A DNA stretch of 64,000 nucleotides from Flammulina velutipes (taxonomy: Eukaryota; Basidiomycota; Agaricomycetes; Agaricales; Physalacriaceae). A program made the translations under genes and the position numbers. Position 1 is the first letter of the stretch. Each line of letters begins with the position of its first letter. The DNA is taken from assembly GCA_011800155.1 (NCBI GenBank), contig JAALGH010000011.1:2046001-2110000 (forward strand). Direction: 5' to 3'. The notes under the pieces are model-generated. The model searched no databases and was not told where the DNA came from. It was given only the letters and a program-made list of their open reading frames with translations. Positions 1 through 11,420 of the stretch are shown in pieces.

Positions 1-2301
1 AATCATTTCAAGGCCAGGCTGATATCGAATAAGCATGGAACAGAAATATGTAGTCAGACTTACTTGTAGCGCAACCAGGTGTTCTCTGACTGTGCGTGTC
101 ATGAGCACACCTTTTATGGTACCTCATGCCGTACCGACTCATCTGAAGCCCTGTGTATGTGTATCCGAATCGAAGTAGAAGATCCAAATCAGGACTACCG
201 ACACCGAATATTGGATACTTGTCGTCCATTTGGCTACATAGCCTTCGCCTAGATAATCATCCCGAGTGATATCTGAAGTATGACTGAGTGCTGTCTACAA
301 GATGTAAGTCAGGAGAAGCAATGCAAAGCCTCCCCTTACATGTGGCGCACATTAGTACATGTTCTCCGTCAACTTTGTGACATGGCCCCATCAGTCACAT
401 TTCTGGTGTACTTTGTTGCGAAAATCCACCAAACTAGGAAGCTTGATGTATGCCTATCAATCGAGTCGAAGATACAGGTCCGAATCAGGACTGTTGACAC
501 CAGATTCTGAAAGTCTGTCCTTTTGCGAAGGCTGAACCAACCGAAGCAGAACCAGCGGAGAACATAGATAATGGAAGCTTGTCGATTGATGAATAATTCT
601 TCAGAATGAACCCTGTTGGCATGGTAAGCACTGGAAGCAGTTTCGAAAGCTCAACGTACGTGAACATATACGGCATTAACGTAGACCGTTTGATATCCAT
701 TGTAGGGCGTGCGAGTACCTTGCAGATTATGCAGCGGGGCTACACATGCCCGACTGATGCAAAATGTCGACCTCGTCTCGCTGTCCGTTGCCTGGAGAGT
801 GCTATTCTCTGCCAGCTTGCGGGACCAGTATGGATAATCACACTAGAGGTGGTACTGAGTCATCTGGATGTGCCGGTTATGCTGTGTCACGTTTGCGTTC
901 ATTCAAGATGAACACAGGATGGAAAGCAGTTCCGTCCTTCCAGGCTTCGTCTTGGGATTGCTCATCCACACATTGTTGTATCGTCCTAGGGCTGATAGTA
1001 GAGGAAGAATGGTTCCCAGTGTAGAAAGATGTGACGTTGATGTGATCTCGGTGGTTGGACGTGGAAGGAAACAAGAGTTTCGCCCACGTGGCTAAACATT
1101 GGCGTGCAACCTCAAAAGTTATTCAGAACACTTAATGCAGCGCGAACGATACAGTATGGTATGATGCGTTAGTAAACGCGTAATACGTGTTCGACGGGTG
1201 TAGTACTGATTTCTACAAATAAGACGTGCAACGTGCATCTGAGCATTCATTTACAGGAACCAGTCTTCAACGCCGCCATCGTATCAGACCATAGCGAGTC
1301 GTCGCCCCCCTATCGACATCGCGACATAAGGACATCCGTCTCCGTCACCACACAATCCCGCTACCCGATCTTCGTTCAACGTCATTTCATTTTCCTTGAA
1401 CTCGATGCCTGATGTGCCGGTAGCGAACTAGGTAATAACCTGGCGAAGGTGTTGCAAACTTACACAGCCGTTGTATGTTGACGCCCGTCGGAGATGACCA
1501 ACTAGCGGTCTTTGCGTAATGGAATTTATCGGGTGGCGGGGGTGATCAACTGTAGTCAGTAACATTAGCTACCAATGTAAGTGTAACAACCATCACTTAC
1601 ATTTGGCCGTCCGTAGGCATGCTTCCAAGGAATGGAAGTTCGTATTGTGCAGGAAAATTGGGATGAAGCATCACCCTGCTCGCGATTCTCGTTTTGCGAT
1701 CCTCACACCCGACACCATTGAAAACGGGAGCCGTTCATCCTTGAGTGATCAAGTCATGACGTTGGCGTCAACTCAGATTCGGGTCAGGACTGTGGTGGGG
1801 TTAATCGATGTAGTATGATAGGGTTCATCGAGGGGCATTGCTGGGCGCCGGCAAGTCCGTTGGCACTTGAACAGTCTAATGGCATGCATAGTACGATATC
1901 AAACGGATTGCAAAGAACGAACGTACCAGAACCAAAAGCGAAATAGCTTTGTACTTTCCCGAAGTGAGGAGACGGCTGAGACGTGACATATAAAGATCGG
2001 CATCTAGTGTATTTAGTTCACTCTAGACGAAGCGCTATAGAGCAGTATTTCAGGCCATTTCCAAAGTAAAGAGTTCCGTTGTCAATGCATAGACATTGCG
2101 AAGATGAACACTGAGGGCTGAGCATTCAAAGTTGAACATGCGGGAATCGGGGTGAGAGACAGGCGCAGGGCAAAACACGACCACATGATACTGTAGCATA
2201 GCCGTGGCGCCGGCGAGCCGGCGGGTTGATTAAATAAAATAAATTGAATTCTGGACAGAAAATCAAAGCACAAGTACAAGCATATTCCAATATATTTTCC
2301 T
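1..2301. other. Gene-free stretch with decayed repeats
   Basis: I found no convincing coding exon here; the short open frames have no codon pattern, splice structure or recognisable motif. The first 520 bases hold repeats. The element near 17-75 recurs upstream of zinc-finger genes A1 and B, and 100-230 resembles 390-515. About 100 bases next to A1 (roughly 2205-2301) belong to the 3' flank that is duplicated beside A2. A gene on the minus strand just left of the window is possible. Confidence 0.6.
17..75 (+). repeat. Upstream element shared with zinc-finger genes (copy 1)
   Basis: The sequence runs CTGATATCGAATAAGCAT and then, after a spacer, CTTACTTGTAGCGCA. The same order of words is seen at about 4674-4726 (upstream of A1) and, reverse-complemented, at about 25584-25648 (upstream of B). 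In both of those cases the element sits about 450 bases before a gene start and points the same way relative to the gene. Here it would serve a minus-strand gene beyond position 1. Confidence 0.55.
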
Positions 2302-4224
2302 TCAAGTTCTAGCCCATTTCTTCACAGCGCTGCAATCCAGCCAGTGCTTCACCATCGCGTCCTGTTTCATCGACTGTCCGTCCTTTCCGCATTGGATGCA
2401 GACTGCCTTGTCCCACTCAAGATGCCAATGCTCCTTCGCGATATGGTTAGCCATGGCAGTCACACCAGCACAGTCAAACATCCCCGTGTTCTTCTTGGGA
2501 TGAGCCATGCATGCAGGCCTGCCCGTAGTCGGGTGGCAATGCTCTTTCTGTACGTGCGCCTCAAGCTCGTTGAAAGAGAGACTCAATCCGCAACGACCGG
2601 GACCTCCAGCTGGGCAGTCAAATTCTTTCGCCTTCATGGCGGGAGTGAAATTGGCTATCTTCATGAAGAACGCGTCGGTGAGCTCCTCGGCTGTGAAGGA
2701 TGGGTATGCAGCCAGTAACTTTGCTCGGTTCGCGTCTGAGAGAGCTTCGTAACGGTACGCCCCGCTGGTGCTGATGAGATGTTAGCCTGAAAGTCCTTGG
2801 TGAGAGAATTGAGAACACTCACAAGTGATCCGCAATGGAGGGAGGAATGTTGACCGCGGGGGCAGCTGCCTTTGGTGCAGCCCGTTTGCGAGGGGCGGGT
2901 GCTTTCTTGGTTACCGCTTCTTTCTTAACCGAAACAGCAATTTGTGCCGTGGCTTGAGGTGCCTTTTGAGTCGACGTCGTAGCTACACGCTGAGCTGAAG
3001 GAACAATACGTGACGAGGCTTGTTTGGCTTGAGGGCGAGAAGATGAGGGAGTTGGGCGCGGCGGGCTACGTTGGGCAGGAGCGACAGGTGCATTCAACTG
3101 GGGAGGTCGTCGGGTCTGTTCAACTGGAACCTCTCGCGCCAGATTCTCGACGTTGTCCAAGCGAGCGCGCTTTCCTGGCGGAGGTTGGTCCTGAGGAAGG
3201 CGGATTGGGGATGAGGATAAGAGCGATCTGCACGTATTGTGAGATAGAGCTTCGCAAGTTATTAACAATTCGTGTTACCGTTTTCGCTTGGACTTCATGT
3301 CAGACACATCGTTAGTGTCCACTGGCTCAGCACTAAAATCTCCCGTCAGACACAGTGTCGTAGTCATAATCAAGACGTACGGGTTGTTGTCCTTGATAGA
3401 GATCCTGCGTCCTCTTTGGGGTTTGACCTCTGGCCTGATAAACGCGTCAGTGCGTACACCGGAGCAGACTACGAAGGAATACATACAAAACAGGTTCTTC
3501 AATTTCTGGTTGGTTCACGACGGTAATAGGTTCGGGTTGCCTGTTCACTGGGTGAGAAACAGCACAAGAAAAATTGGAGGAGACATACGGTGGGTCACTT
3601 GCATAGAATGAGTCTGAATCGGCCACTCCATCCATGTGCTCTGTGAGGAAATCGGTGATATCACTCGGAGCCTCCGAGCCTGCGTCATCTTCACTGTCGT
3701 CGTCCGCAGCTTCGAGTGTAGCGCCAGCAGGCAGGACATTGACCTCAACCGGGTTGGCGGCATCGTCTCCAGACAGAGAGGACGAGTCAGACCATTCGGA
3801 CAACTCGGAAGACTCTTCATCTGAATCCTTCTCATAAGTCACTGGCTTTGGAGCAATAATTTGGGTTGGGGTAGGGACTAAAGGCTTCGCAAGAGCCGTG
3901 GTGCTGGGAACAGTGGCCGTGACGGCGGGTGCCTCAGGCTCAATTGTAACACACGAGACGTCTTGGGTGTCATCATCACTTTCATCGTCGCTGCTGCCCT
4001 CGTCGTCGCTGCTGTCGCCACCGCTGCTTTCGTCGTCGTCGCTGCTATCATCTTCGCTATCGCTGCTGCCGTCGGAGCCTGAGGAGGTATTGTCGATATG
4101 GTCAGCATGAATATGGGCTTGTGTTGCTAATGTGCGTGGCACTTGAGCTCTCCAAAAGTTGCTAGACCTGCAATTAGCACGATAAAACAGAGTGCAATGT
4201 ATTACAAACGCACATATTGGCCAT
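2302..4224 (-). CDS. Acidic three-zinc-finger protein, copy A1
   Basis: Unrecognised family; reads as an intact gene of seven exons and about 540 residues. The start is ATG at 4224 in an 11-nt first exon, followed by an intron in phase 2. The long second exon encodes a Ser/Asp tract and then Pro/Glu-rich sequence. Three 54-nt exons follow, ending in the basic stretch KSKRKR, then a Pro/Lys/Ala-rich exon. The last exon holds three fingers: C-x7-C with HVQKEH, a Cys pair with HIAKEH, and CIQC with HWLDC. Zinc binding is inferred from the Cys/His spacing; a nuclear, nucleic-acid-related role is only a guess from the basic stretches. Every exon and splice site has a counterpart in A2, so neither copy looks broken. 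A TATA-like TATAAGAT lies about 75 bases before the start. Confidence 0.85.
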
Positions 4225-4295
4225 GTTCGTCGAGTTGCAATGTGAGTGGATGGTAGTGGTGCGAGTGTATGATTGAAGGACGACCTAGAGTTGTT

Positions 4296-4303
4296 ATCTT
4301 ATA
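4296..4303 (-). promoter_or_regulatory. TATA-like box of A1
   Basis: TATAAGAT on the minus strand, about 75 bases before the A1 start and preceded by a GCGCG-rich word. The same arrangement is found before A2 and B. Confidence 0.55.
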
Positions 4304-4673
4304 CAACGCGCCACAACGCGCGAGTTGAAGTACGCTGTACAATGGCGCGCAGCGTCTAAATTAGGAATATAATTTTCTTTTGTCTTGCTCGAGACGAGCA
4401 ATGGGCTGGTCATTAGCGCGATCCCGATCTACTCGTCCATGGTGGCGCAATGTTCCCGGTTTTCCCAGGAAGCATGTGTAGCATTCCAAGACAATAATCG
4501 GCCATCGTCTACTACATCCGTTAGTCACACTTTGAATGCCAGACAAAGACGCTGCTCACTTCACTGCGACATCTCACCACGGACGTTCAAGAGAATCGCC
4601 CATGGTGTATCTGGTTGTCTACTTTCGTACGGAAGATATATCCGTGTAATCCTTGACTCATTATAAATCCCAA

Positions 4674-4726
4674 CTGATATTCAATAAGCATAGAGGTGTT
4701 ATGCTTACTTGTGGCGCACATCGGTG
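4674..4726 (+). repeat. Upstream element shared with zinc-finger genes (copy 2)
   Basis: CTGATATTCAATAAGCAT followed by CTTACTTGTGGCGCACATC. It matches the elements at 17-75 and, reversed, at 25584-25648. It lies about 450 bases before the A1 start. Confidence 0.55.
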
Positions 4727-5504
4727 CCAATAGCAGATGTAATTTCAACACGAGTAACCCGACAATGGAGGAGGTCGTTCGAGGGCGAAAACAATATGGC
4801 GCAAATGATTCTTACTTTGAGGTTAGGTATCGCAAAGCAGAGTCGACAAGCCCACATACTTTCTTAGCGTTCGCTAGACCACGTCATGTTCGTTGGCTCG
4901 GTGGAAATGCTAGGTATGCACACACTTCATTCTTAGCCTATTGGATGTCCCAATCTGGAACAGCACGCCTTTAATTTTGGGCGAGAAGAGTCGTCCGTTG
5001 ACAGTCTATGACCGAGCGTGAAGCGGCTGATCTAGAAAATGTATTCAGATGACTATTCAATCCTTTGCAGCAGGGGCTCAACTTGTTGCTCGGCATACGG
5101 CGAGATGGCTTGAAACCATTTGTCGTCCAAGTGGACTCTCATGATGATTGAGAGAGTGAGAAAATGGTCAAAACACACAGGCGGGTGATATGTCTGGCGA
5201 GGAAGTCTGCAACCATTGAGTATGGACTGAATGAGTACCTGTAAGAGATGCGAATGTGATGTGGCGGGAGCTATTCGCCGACGGCAAAGGGCAGCAAGGC
5301 CGCCATGCCGTCATCGGAGGCTCTGTCCATTTTACCACCATCTCGCACTACGACCGAGCGTCTCTGCTCGTCGTCTTCTACGTTCTTCTCGTCTTTTTTT
5401 ACGGATAAGTCTCAATCCCAGTCGCTGTATACTGTCTTTCTCCCAGCCGACGACGACTTACTGACGCCTAGCAGCATTGCTTTTCTCTCTCTGCAACTAC
5501 CATC

Positions 5505-6860
5505 ATGTCGTCGAACAACCATCCCGAAGAGAAGGAACTTCAGCAGATGTCCTCGTCCTCTTCCAATAACGACGAACGCAACGACACCGCCAAGGATGCC
5601 CAGGAAGACTCTGAAACTCTTCTGCCTAGCCCCGCCGTCGCGAATGCGGCCAAATCAAAGCCAAAGCTGTCGGTGGCCATCATAATACCTGTCTGGATCG
5701 TTCTCAGCTCGGCGGTCATCATATACAACAATTATCTTTACAACTCGCTCGAATTCAGATATCCGGTCTTTCTTGTAACATGGCATCTTACTTTCGCGGT
5801 GCGCCTCCCTTTTTATGTCTCATAAATCATGTCCTGATAAACAGCGCTGTGCAGGCCATTGGAACGCGCGTCCTTCAGCGGACAACCCCTCTCCTAGACG
5901 GCGTCAAAGACGTCAACATGAACAAGGACATGTTCGTCAAGTCCATCCTCCCCATTGGCCTGTTATTCTCCGGCAGCTTGATCATGAGCAACACCGCATA
6001 TCTGTACCTCAGCGTCTCGTACATCCAGATGCTCAAAGTGCGTACCCTCCATCCTCCTCTTTTTCTCTTTTTTTTTTTGGCCGAGCAGGATAGTGCCTTT
6101 GCGCAGTGATAAGCATCACCTTCCGGACACCTTCCGCCTGCCACTTCAACTTTTAGCTCTACTTGTGCTGACGTGTTTCTTCCCTTAGGCTTTCAACCCC
6201 GTTGCTATCCTCCTCATATCATGGACATTCCGCATCGCAGAACCGAACAGAAAACTGGCACTAATCGTGTTTATGATTTCATCCGGTGTTGCTCTGGCAT
6301 CAAGTGGCGAACTCAAATTCAACCTGTTCGGATTCCTTATCCAAGCGGCTGCTGTTGCTGTATGTCGTCCCTACCCTCGCTCGGTCCGCTTTCTCATGAC
6401 AAAACTGCAGTTTGAAGCATCGCGTCTCGTTATGATACAGATACTCCTACATGGCCTCAAAATGGATCCTCTGGTATCGCTGCACTACTATGCCCCCGTC
6501 TGTGCAGTGATCAACCTGTTCGCACTACCCTTCACGGAGGGTCTTGCACCCTTCTACGAATTGGCGAGGGTTGGTCCTCTGATCCTTCTAAGCAACGCGT
6601 TTGTTGCGTTCTTCTTGAACGTCGCAGCCGTGTTCCTTGTCGGTGTCGGTAGTGGCTTAGTTCTGACGCTTGCTGGTGTCTTCAAAGTGAGCTTCTTATC
6701 TTGACCGCCGCGGACCCTTGTTGATTTATTCTTCTAGGATATTCTCCTCATCACCGGATCCGTTCTCATCTTTGGGTCCCTCGTTACGCCCTTGCAGGTC
6801 CTGGGGTATGGAATCGCTCTTGGAGGTCTTGTCCTCTTCAAGACTTCTGGTGGAAAATAG
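5505..6860 (+). CDS. Triose-phosphate/nucleotide-sugar transporter family (DMT) protein
   Basis: Multi-pass membrane transporter of the TPT branch of the drug/metabolite transporter superfamily. Members exchange phosphorylated sugars or nucleotide sugars across Golgi, ER or other inner membranes; the substrate cannot be read here. Five exons join in phase 0 (5505-5798, 5855-6037, 6189-6359, 6411-6686, 6738-6860) to give 348 residues, normal for the family. A Ser/Asn/Glu-rich cytosolic N-terminus of about 55 residues precedes the first membrane segment, followed by NNYLYN. Other family features are YLSVSYIQMLKAFNPV, FEASRLVMIQILL and SGLVLTLAGVFKDI near the C-terminal half. It ends with a short KTSGGK tail. 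It diverges from A1. Confidence 0.92.
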
Positions 6861-7260
6861 ATGGGTCGTTAGAGTCCCTACAGACAGAGCCCTCGCTTTC
6901 TTTCTCTTTACATCATTCATAGATTCGGGGTGTATACATAGTTGATGCGTATATGACCATTTACGTTGTACCAGAGTCGCACTTCGCTAGCGAGCACAAC
7001 ATGGCCATTGGTGAGGCTCATTGAACTTCATCGATGATTGTTGACAAAGGGTATAGTAGGTTATGCTTTGTTGCGAGCAAATACCTGGTCAAAAGTGTGG
7101 TCTTTTCCTCCCCTCTGACCCCTTTGAACGTGGGTATTGTAAATGCAATCAATTTGGTTGTTCGAGCCAAATGATTGTTCAGCGAGCAATGCATGCGCCT
7201 GGTTGGTATATAAGGATGGCGTTCAGACGCCCACTCCGAGCCACAGCCCGATTCATCAAC
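6861..7260. other. Intergenic region
   Basis: Downstream flank of the transporter and promoter of the next small gene. A TATA-like TATATAAG at 7207-7214 is the only clear signal. Confidence 0.5.
7207..7214 (+). promoter_or_regulatory. TATA-like box
   Basis: TATATAAG lies about 47 bases before the ATG chosen for the small gene at 7261. The ATG at 7216 is almost on top of this box, so it is unlikely to be the start. Confidence 0.5.
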
Positions 7261-7674
7261 ATGTCTCTTGCACGCCAGGAGACTCTCCAGATCCTCTTTC
7301 CTCGCTCAACGTCCCCTACAGTTGAGGAGATGCTCGCGAAGATGCAGGAGCCTCCCAACCCGTGCAGTCCCCCGTATCAGCCTCCCAAAGAACTTTCGGT
7401 GATCGAAGAGGCGGCTTTCGTGCCGTTGCCTAATGTCCATCCTTGGGCCATCGAACTTCCCGAGGACGACAAACAGCATCTCAAAAAGACATCGAAGGAA
7501 GAGGCCTCTGCATCCCAGGGTTTTATGTGGCTAGCGAAGCGAGTTGCGGAGGACGGTGGCGTGAAGAAGGCTCGACCTGTGCCACGCAAAGATAGCTCGT
7601 TGCTCAAGTTGAAGAAGAGTAGTTCTAACAAGTCAATAGTGGCACGTGCAATGCGTGCCAATCGCGAACGTTGA
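7261..7674 (+). CDS. Small hypothetical protein, single exon
   Basis: An intronless frame of 137 residues. The ATG at 7261 was preferred because a TATA-like box lies at 7207 and the ATG follows CATCAAC, a plausible fungal start context. The N-terminus (MSLARQETLQILFPRS) could be a short amphipathic stretch. The middle is Pro/Glu-rich, and the last third is strongly basic with Lys/Arg and Ser clusters (KLKKSSSNKS). No signal peptide, membrane segment or known domain is visible. The basic tail could fit nucleic-acid binding, mitochondria or the ribosome, but nothing decides between them. Confidence 0.6.
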   Translation: MSLARQETLQILFPRSTSPTVEEMLAKMQEPPNPCSPPYQPPKELSVIEEAAFVPLPNVHPWAIELPEDDKQHLKKTSKEEASASQGFMWLAKRVAEDGGVKKARPVPRKDSSLLKLKKSSSNKSIVARAMRANRER

Positions 7675-7860
7675 CTCATTAATTAATAATTTCTGCGTCT
7701 TTCCCATCTTTATGTAGTCTCTTCAGCATGTTTTCTTTATTCTGTTATGATTATGCGTATGCCTGCCAATATAGCCAACTTGGAAAGCTGGAGTTGACGA
7801 CATGCCTGCGCCACACTTGGTACATACTGACGTCAATAATGCGTCAGAGTATGTAAATCG

Positions 7861-7868
7861 TATATAAG
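7861..7868 (+). promoter_or_regulatory. TATA-like box
   Basis: TATATAAG about 42 bases before the start of the small gene at 7903. Confidence 0.5.
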
Positions 7869-7902
7869 AAACCCAAGCTCCACCATTCAGTCTCATACAA
7901 CC

Positions 7903-8255
7903 ATGTCTAACGCTGGAACCGAATCACCGCCTCTTGAAGCCACTGGCGAGAACGTCCCAATGGGCGCATCATCCGTTGAAGGAGGGCCAGTGAGCGCCGT
8001 TCCCGACACTGAGCAGCGAAAAGGTATGCTTGCTTTCCATCGTCCAAGGGTATCTTGCTGATGTAACCCTTTCGATAAGACTACGTGCAAGATAAATCCG
8101 TATGCAATACCACTGTCATCCGTTGACTGCCTGACCTAACCGTTTTCCTTCAGTCCAAAGGATCGTCGAGCGAGAGCGGAAGTGGAAATAAGGGAGAAGC
8201 CAAACCGCAGAAATTAGGACAAAGCCTCCAAGATACTCTCGAGAGCAGGACATGA
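7903..8255 (+). CDS. Small Ser/Gly/Glu-rich protein with a 20-nt microexon
   Basis: Three exons join in frame: 7903-8023, a 20-nt exon at 8080-8099, and 8154-8255, giving 80 residues. Both introns begin GTATGC and are 54-56 nt long. Leaving out the microexon gives an early stop, while keeping it yields a continuous polar protein (DYVQDKS then SKGSSSESGSG). A TATATAAG box at 7861 lies about 40 bases before the ATG, which follows CAACC. The product is hydrophilic and probably disordered, with no known domain. Promoter, start context and splice frame support a real gene; function is unknown. Confidence 0.6.
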
Positions 8256-8413
8256 ATCGCTGGTAGATCGTAAACAGAATCGCATTTCAATTATGTTGTA
8301 CAATTAGAACACTGTTGGACCTTGTTGGACCTCGTTTGGAACAGGAACTGAACAACCTGCGCAGGAACAGCAAACTGTCATTGTAACCTGTCGTCCGTAG
8401 TTACCGCGCAATT

Positions 8414-9642
8414 TCAACGTTTGAGATAGTCGGTCCACCACTCCTCGAATAGAGACAAGCCTAACCCTCCTTCGATGCCCAGGTTTTCGGTTTCCTGCGT
8501 GTATAACTGAGTGTTCTTTGGCCGATTGGTAGCGCCGACAGGTTCAGTATCGTCAGGGATGATGTGCTCGTGAGGTAGACCCAAAATCTTGGAGAATACC
8601 AAACACATTTCATATTTCGTGTACGGTTCGGCGGCCGAGTAATGCAGGATGCTCGGGATCGGTTTCTTGAAAGCTGGTGAAACAAGGATGAGAACAAGGG
8701 AAGGTGACCGAAATCTTGGACTCACTCGTTAGACGGGCAAGGAAGTTGCCAATGTCAACGACGTTCGTCGGGAAGCGCGTGGCAAAGTGATCCATCTTGT
8801 ACGTCTTTCCGCTCTGATCTTGGACGACATCGAGAAGGATGTTGACAGCAGAGTCTGAATTCTTAGGAGCTGGTCCGTAGCTTCTTCCATGAGATGCAGA
8901 TCGCAAGATGAAGAGCATGAGGACCTACAGTACAGGTACGCGCAGCACGATCGCCTTTGCATCGGTGACACCTAGAACAGCCACCTCCCCGTCTCGCTTG
9001 GTTTTGCCATACAGATTGAGGGGGTTCGGCTGGGCAGTTGGAGTATACGGCGGAGAGAGCCCGTCAAACACATAGTCGGTGGAGATGTATACCAGGGTAA
9101 AATTCAGAGACTTTGCTAGAGCAGCGAGGTGCGCCGGGACTTGTACGTTCAGCTTTTGTATGTGGCGGATCAGTTATGGCTTCGACGTCGATCTGGTATT
9201 GGGTCCGACTGACCTCGCGCGTGCCCTCGGGATCCTGATGGAAATGTCAGAAATATGTCAGCGCGACGGCGAAGATAACGTGAGCTTTACCAACCTTTTC
9301 AGCAACGTCGGGTCTGCGTTCGGCGGCACAGTGAATGACCCCTGAATCCAGCAATCAGCAATCGGGCGCATTGTTTCGTTCTCCTACTCACAATGAGGTC
9401 TGAACTCTTGGAATATCTGCTCAACCTCGTCCTTTTTGAGTAGATTTAGTGGCTTGAGGCCTGGTCCGGTTTGTGTATATGATAGCCCGAGGACGTCGAA
9501 GTTGTCTGAGCTTTTGAAGGCATTCCGAACAGCGGTACCCAGTACGCCAGATGCGCCTAGTATTATTTGTTATGAGACCTCTATACGTATCCTCTGTCGT
9601 AGGCTTGCCTGTGATGATGATTTTCAACTTTGAATCCGTCAT
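8414..9642 (-). CDS. RmlD/MAT2B-like NAD(P)-dependent sugar epimerase-reductase fold protein
   Basis: Short-chain dehydrogenase of the RmlD group. It is closest in layout to the regulatory beta subunit of methionine adenosyltransferase (MAT2B) and to dTDP-4-dehydrorhamnose reductase. The start at 9642 gives MTDSKLKIIITG; the first intron interrupts the nucleotide loop, and splicing restores TGASGVLG (GxxGxxG). Later come an HCAAERRPDVAEK-like stretch, YISTDYVFDG, the catalytic-type YGK in LNLYGKTKRDGE, RVPVLYGPAP, and DHFATRFPTNVVDI. The C-terminal part includes SAAEPYTKYEM and ends WWTDYLKR. These match MAT2B point by point. Most likely it modulates S-adenosylmethionine synthesis or acts as a cytosolic reductase; which of the two is not settled by sequence. 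Confidence 0.88.
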
Positions 9643-11420
9643 GGTGGCAGGACGTGGGATTTGATCTTATCAGGAGTGATCGGCATGACGAGTTATCGCC
9701 TTATTTGGACAGCTCCTCCTGCCGCGCTCGTAGCACGATGAGCATTCAGAATCCTTCACATATACGTATCCACTGACAATATGTGGGATTGCTGGTGTTG
9801 TAGTTTTAATTTGACAAATTAACTATTAGCTCATCTGCAATCTAACTCCAGCGGACGTCCTCCGCGCGGTATTGCGGGCTCCAGTTCATCAAGGATGAGT
9901 TCGAGGAAGCTAGGGTGTCAGTGACGCAAGGTCTAGGGTTGAAAGAACACCATGGGGCAGCGCTGCTTGAGCGCTGTTTACTTCTCGTTCAGTAGCTGTT
10001 CAGTCTTGCTCTAGTGTTGAGATCATACTGCTTACGGAAGTGGTGATATTCTTCGCCTCGACATCATCACTCAGTAGTTACATGTATATCTCTCGAGCTT
10101 TGAGGTGAATTCTTCCGACAAGTAATGAAGCGAATGGCCATAAATGTCTGCTAGCTATACCTGCCATCTTTGCACAGACTCTCCGGGACCTCTACTGACC
10201 TTCTACTTGCTGTACATCATCCGAGGACTAGGAATGCGGTGATTTACCAGCGTAAGTTCTATATATGGCGGTCACGATGATTTTCTGGCATCAACTTCGT
10301 CGACACGCTACCTAAAGCGCTATCATATGCAGTTAATCTGGCGTAGAAGATTTAGAGATCTCCCGCACAATTAAAGCTTCCATGACCGATAAATTAAGAC
10401 CTTTCAACGCCACCAGCGAACGTGACTTTTTCGATGTTTCTCAATCCGCCGGCTGCGACCCGTTTAAATTCAAGTTCAAACAGCTGATCTTGCCCATAAT
10501 GTCACGGTCCTCAGTCTTCTACAGATTGTACAGAATGCCTGCAGAAGGCTCGGAGTTCCGGAAAAGATCCCCAAATCCCTGGAAGAGAGAAGCGTGATAT
10601 CCTATCCCGTCCAAAGCTGGTCACTTCCGCCTGCTTGCTAGGTTGCTGGTAACTACTAACGTAGATTTAGAGAAGAACCCCATTTACGTTACGGAGTCCT
10701 AAAAAGAGTGCTGGTAAAGGATTCGCCTGGGTGGGAACTTTGATATTGAATCTTCAATAGTGACCGGTCGACCTATCACAAGACGAGCTAGGATTGTCAA
10801 AGACAAGATCATCGCGCGCCTAAGGGCGGGTTTCCATGGAAAAACCGTCGGGTTGGACCGCCCATGGGTTCCCGGCATCCAAGCGGCACTGCAGCCTACT
10901 GCAGCCTACCACGGTGTGCCACCAGGGTCCAGTCCGAGACGGGGACGTTCCTTAGCAGAACCCGTACCTCTGGGGCGATCTTGGCCTGAGCTTGCTGGGG
11001 CCCTCTCAACGGGTGCAATCTTGATTCCTGGTTCCGAAATCCTGTCGATGTATTTTACTATTGTACTGCAGAGGTCGAAGGACTCTGTCGTATTCCCTCG
11101 ACGCCTCTCACGCCAATACCCGCTCCACCCAATGTCTGATGGTCAACCACTGCTTTGGTTCGTCCGTAAGGGGTTCTGGGCATATGGTGATCTTCGATCA
11201 CGGTGGCAGATAGATCTCCTTCTGTTCTGAATTCGTGCATCAAATACGAAGCAAAAAAAAACAAATTTACGAATATTTCTGACCGATAGTTTGTGTCCCT
11301 GATGTTGTGTGCACGCTTAAAAGTGGTACAGGAGATATATATCTACCTTTCTCTTTCGTCAGTGTACGCGTTTGGTCATTCTCCTTTCGTTCTCCCTCTC
11401 CACTTTCCTTTTTATCGAGC
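9643..11420. other. Long intergenic region without a supported gene
   Basis: About 1.8 kb between the diverging reductase and arrestin-like genes. Open frames at 10382-10597 and 10760-11230 lack recognisable motifs, splice partners or conserved composition. A pyrimidine-rich stretch from about 11350 fits the leader of the arrestin-like gene. Confidence 0.5.

Larger units (their letters stand above)
2205..4625 (-). repeat. Inverted repeat, left arm (contains gene A1)
   Basis: About 2.4 kb matches 22330-24745 in opposite orientation. The match covers the promoter, all exons, all introns and about 100 bases after the stop. Differences are scattered substitutions, small in-frame indels in the acidic tract, and one codon in the finger region. 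Outside the limits given, the two arms become unlike. Edges were judged by eye and may be off by some tens of bases. Confidence 0.9.
4225..5504. other. Divergent intergenic region between A1 and the TPT transporter
   Basis: Positions up to about 4625 are the A1 promoter, shared with A2 and in weaker form with B. The repeated upstream element follows at about 4674-4726. The rest, up to the transporter start, has pyrimidine-rich stretches from 5330 that fit a fungal leader. No gene was seen. Confidence 0.55.

Noticed and set aside
606..1095. Three overlapping plus-strand open frames of 75-101 residues
   Set aside because: No known motif, no splice partners and mixed composition; they lie in a repeat-bearing gene-free stretch.
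10760..11230. Open frame of 156 residues upstream of the arrestin-like gene
   Set aside because: Length alone is the only support. It has no family feature, and its Arg/Pro/Gly-rich composition fits GC-rich non-coding DNA.
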